Positions 49,879-51,305 of a stretch of 51,305 nucleotides of DNA are shown one piece after another. Position 1 is the first letter of the stretch, and the number at the start of each line of letters is the position of its first letter. The translations under genes and the position numbers were made by a program. The DNA lies in assembly GCA_900752435.1 (NCBI GenBank), contig CAADVD010000023.1, forward strand, positions 1 to 51,305. The letters run 5' to 3'. The notes beneath the pieces are model-generated. The model was not told where the DNA came from and made no database searches. It saw only the letters and a program-made list of their open reading frames with translations. Origin of the DNA: Oscillospiraceae bacterium (lineage in GTDB: Bacteria; Bacillota; Clostridia; Oscillospirales; Ruminococcaceae).

Positions 49879-49893
49879 GACCAAGCTCGGTCG
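49879..49893 (-). promoter_or_regulatory. Small hairpin in the ArsP_2 leader
   Basis: CGACC / GGTCG stem with a five-base AAGCT loop (49879-49883, 49889-49893), between promoter and start codon. Possible minor regulator or stabiliser. Confidence 0.35.
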
Positions 49894-49903
49894 CGCAGAT
49901 TCC

Positions 49904-49932
49904 ATTATAGTACAGTGTACTAAGCTTGTCAA
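49904..49932 (-). promoter_or_regulatory. Promoter with palindromic operator of the ArsP_2 gene
   Basis: Minus-strand TTGACA (49932-49927), 17-base spacer, TATAAT (49909-49904). The spacer is filled by the perfect palindrome TAGTACA-n-TGTACTA (49908-49922), a likely repressor site. The core TACA-n-TGTA is similar to, but one base tighter than, CopY/BlaI-type operators (TACAnnTGTA). Confidence 0.75.
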
Positions 49933-49983
49933 TTTTATGTTTATGTGCGTAATTGTTCATACGTTACATCAGCCTGTGGAATC

Positions 49984-50014
49984 CGTATAATTTCCGTTTT
50001 GTCCGTTCATACTA
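49984..50014 (+). promoter_or_regulatory. Sigma-G-like promoter of the CotF-like pair
   Basis: CGTATA (49984-49989), 18-base spacer, CATACTA (50008-50014); the -10 box equals that before the spore protein gene at 32809. Confidence 0.55.
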
Positions 50015-50044
50015 ATCACAGAACAGTGCAAAGGGGAATTTGTG

Positions 50045-50230
50045 ATGTCCGAACTGACAGTCAATGAACTGAACACCATGCAGGAACAGCTCAACCGCGA
50101 GCGCATGATGGTCAAAAAATACAAAATGTATGCCCACGCCTGCACCGATCCGCAGTTGAGGCAGAAATGCGAGCAGGTTGCGGCCAAGCATCAGGATCAT
50201 TATCTGCGTTTGCTCAATCAATTGAGTTAG
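50045..50230 (+). CDS. Small spore coat-associated protein, CotF-linked, 61 aa
   Basis: A 61-residue helical protein starting MSELTVNELNTMQEQLNRER, with a conserved-looking MVKKYKMYAHACTDPQLRQKC. Its pattern (helix pair with KKYKMYA and QHLRLLNQ) resembles short partner proteins of the CotF-type coat family. ATG 50045 has AAAGGGG upstream; GTG 50042 would be the alternative. The gene lies 10 bases before the next coat gene, so both form one forespore/mother-cell operon under the CATACTA promoter. Function in the spore is inferred. Confidence 0.7.
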   Translation: MSELTVNELNTMQEQLNRERMMVKKYKMYAHACTDPQLRQKCEQVAAKHQDHYLRLLNQLS

Positions 50231-50240
50231 GAGGAAGCCC

Positions 50241-50519
50241 ATGTCCCAAACCGAAAAAACAGGCAGTGACCGCGAGCGCCTTTACGACATGATGGACAGT
50301 GAGGACTTTCTCACCGTCTGTTACAACAGCGCCGTCAACACCGCCACCTCCGCCAAAATTCGCGATGAACTGCTGACCCTTCTCACGGAAGAACACCAAA
50401 TCCAGTCCGACTGGCTGGACGAGCTGGCCAAGCGCGGTTGGTACACGGTGGAAGAAGCGCCAGTGACAAAAATTACACAGGTGCGCCAAACCTTCATGGC
50501 GGCCTTATCCGAGCTATAA
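50241..50519 (+). CDS. Spore coat protein, CotF family
   Basis: A 92-residue protein of the coat-F (Pfam Coat_F) family: RERLYDMMDSEDFLTVCYNS, then helix SAKIRDELLTLLTEEHQIQSD-type segment and KRGWYTVEEAP near the C-terminus, which is the family hallmark (W-Y-x-x-E-x-A). It should be a ferritin-like-helix protein in the spore coat. GGAGG precedes ATG 50241, close behind the previous gene. Confidence 0.85.
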   Translation: MSQTEKTGSDRERLYDMMDSEDFLTVCYNSAVNTATSAKIRDELLTLLTEEHQIQSDWLDELAKRGWYTVEEAPVTKITQVRQTFMAALSEL

Positions 50520-50526
50520 TTCATTC

Positions 50527-50570
50527 AAACGAAAGAGGATGTCCGGCAGCAAGGACATCCTCTTTCGTTT
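50527..50570. terminator. Bidirectional terminator between cotF-like and zinc-ribbon genes
   Basis: Perfect 18-base-pair stem (50527-50544 / 50553-50570, core AAAGAGGATGTCC with complement), eight-base loop, T/A tracts on both sides. It serves the convergent coat gene and the ylbJ-linked gene. Confidence 0.93.
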
Positions 50571-50779
50571 TACAGCATAAACTCTTCTTTCTCATATTTG
50601 GGCAGTGCTGGATACCGGTGCGGCACACGCTTCAGCGGTGCATATTTGTAACGGCGGCAGCTATAATAAGGCGCTACCACACCGCACTTGTTGCAGAGAA
50701 TCATTTGACCGTCTTTTGATTTTTTGCCAAATTTGCAAATACAGCAGGACGGTTCAATGCGGTTTCCAAAAAGCTTCAT
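50570..50779 (-). CDS. Small Cys-rich (zinc-ribbon-like) protein coupled to ylbJ
   Basis: A 69-residue basic protein starting MKLFGNRIEPSCCICKFG. It has Cys-x2-Cys pairs at CCIC and CNKC and another Cys in YYSCRRYKY, followed by PLKRVPHRYPALPKYEKEEF. The Cys spacing suggests a zinc ribbon. ATG 50779 overlaps the TGA of the ylbJ-like gene by four bases (ATGA), so its translation is coupled. AGAGG lies 11 bases upstream. I know this sequence type as a conserved hypothetical in Clostridia; its role is unknown, perhaps in sporulation by linkage. Confidence 0.75.
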   Translation of the reverse strand: MKLFGNRIEPSCCICKFGKKSKDGQMILCNKCGVVAPYYSCRRYKYAPLKRVPHRYPALPKYEKEEFML

Positions 50780-51305
50780 GGGGCTAAATCCTCTCTTCTG
50801 TGTGTTAACTCTATTGTAGCAGGTTTTTTCCAAAAGCACAACAGCAGAATGCCCAACAGCAGCAGCAGTACCGAAGAAATCGGCGAAACGGAATACGGTT
50901 CCACCACGCAATTTTCGCTCGTTCCGAAGCAGGAGACCACCGGCTTCAGCCAGTGCATACCGAGAAAGGAAAATCCGACGGACAACGCCGTATAAACGCC
51001 CCGCCACAGCAAAAACCGTCCAAACCGCACCCCTGTGCCATTCAACAGCGCCATCACCTGCATCAGCACGCACACGCCGCCAAACGAGGTAAACAACGCC
51101 GCCAACAATACACTTTGCGCAAACGGCATACCGCCCAGCATCTGACATCCCGATGTGACCTCCAGCAGGCCTTTTATCACCACACCGTTGCCGCCCTGCA
51201 ACCCCAGCAAATCAATCAGCGCGAATACACCGCAGAACAGCACCACAAAACTGCAAATCATGCCCATCGCCTTGGAAGCCTGCCCAACCGACCGAACAAA
51301 CACCA
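50776..51305 (-). CDS. ylbJ: Sporulation integral membrane protein YlbJ-like, C-terminal part
   Basis: The minus strand is open from the window edge to a TGA at 50776, 176 codons, so the gene begins outside. The visible part has about four to five hydrophobic helices and the nucleoside-recognition/gate pattern GLLEVTSGCQMLGG followed by AQSVLLAALFTSFGGVCVLMQVMAL. In Bacillus and Clostridia this pattern marks YlbJ, a mother-cell (sigma-E) membrane protein needed for heat-resistant spores. The assignment rests on the C-terminal half alone; another nucleoside-gate protein such as SpmA/SpmB is possible. Overlaps the zinc-ribbon gene by four bases. Confidence 0.7.
   Translation of the reverse strand, partial: VFVRSVGQASKAMGMICSFVVLFCGVFALIDLLGLQGGNGVVIKGLLEVTSGCQMLGGMPFAQSVLLAALFTSFGGVCVLMQVMALLNGTGVRFGRFLLWRGVYTALSVGFSFLGMHWLKPVVSCFGTSENCVVEPYSVSPISSVLLLLLGILLLCFWKKPATIELTHRREDLAP

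Overview
The window looks like a chromosomal segment of a spore-forming, low-to-mid GC Gram-positive anaerobe of the Clostridia, probably Oscillospiraceae-like. The grounds are an alpha/beta small acid-soluble spore protein, two CotF-type coat proteins, the C-terminal part of a YlbJ-like sporulation membrane protein, sigma-G-like promoters, a CIRCE heat-shock operator, an ECF vitamin-transporter energising module joined to truA, frequent TTG/GTG starts with strong Shine-Dalgarno sites, and EF-P-modification-associated M16 peptidases. No prophage, insertion sequence or CRISPR array was seen; the species cannot be named from the sequence.

Layout. 1-11.3 kb is a mosaic of short units: an amidase-domain fragment, an MFS efflux pump preceded by a leader peptide and attenuator-like RNA, a MATE pump, a neopullulanase-type GH13 enzyme, a beta-lactamase-fold serine hydrolase, a superoxide dismutase, hypothetical proteins and a GT4 glycosyltransferase. 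11.4-13.3 kb holds a two-gene operon of an IscU/NifU-like scaffold with an extra C-terminal domain and a GGGtGRT-family protein. 13.6-18.1 kb is a potABCD polyamine-type ABC operon with a long structured leader. 18.2-30.5 kb is a dense housekeeping block: ruvC-ruvA-ruvB, glmM, an rRNA-type methyltransferase, ecfA1-ecfA2-ecfT-truA, a DUF5711-type protein, a CvpA-like protein and a ClpE-like unfoldase.

30.6-38.9 kb carries a Mur-ligase-like fragment protein, a PepV-type dipeptidase (minus strand), the spore protein gene, a gene-poor stretch, a ferritin-like protein, the yfmF/yfmH pair, lgt and folD. 39.0-43.9 kb is a surface-polysaccharide cluster (ABC-2 exporter permease and ATPase, a membrane protein, and a large double GT2 glycosyltransferase). 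44.0-44.3 kb has two serine tRNAs on the minus strand. 44.5-51.3 kb holds a modular membrane protein, htpG under a CIRCE operator, a MarR regulator with a large palindromic operator plus a flavoprotein, an ArsP_2-type exporter with its own operator-like palindrome, two CotF-like genes, and ylbJ overlapping a small zinc-ribbon gene.

Themes: drug and metal efflux with local control, cell-envelope building (glmM, lgt, exporter, glycosyltransferases, GT4), spore formation, and protein quality control (ClpE, HtpG). The least understood units, and the best candidates for something undescribed, are the scaffold/GGGtGRT operon, the leader-peptide system in front of the MFS pump, the structured potABCD leader with a C-terminally anchored binding protein, and the ylbJ-coupled zinc-ribbon protein.
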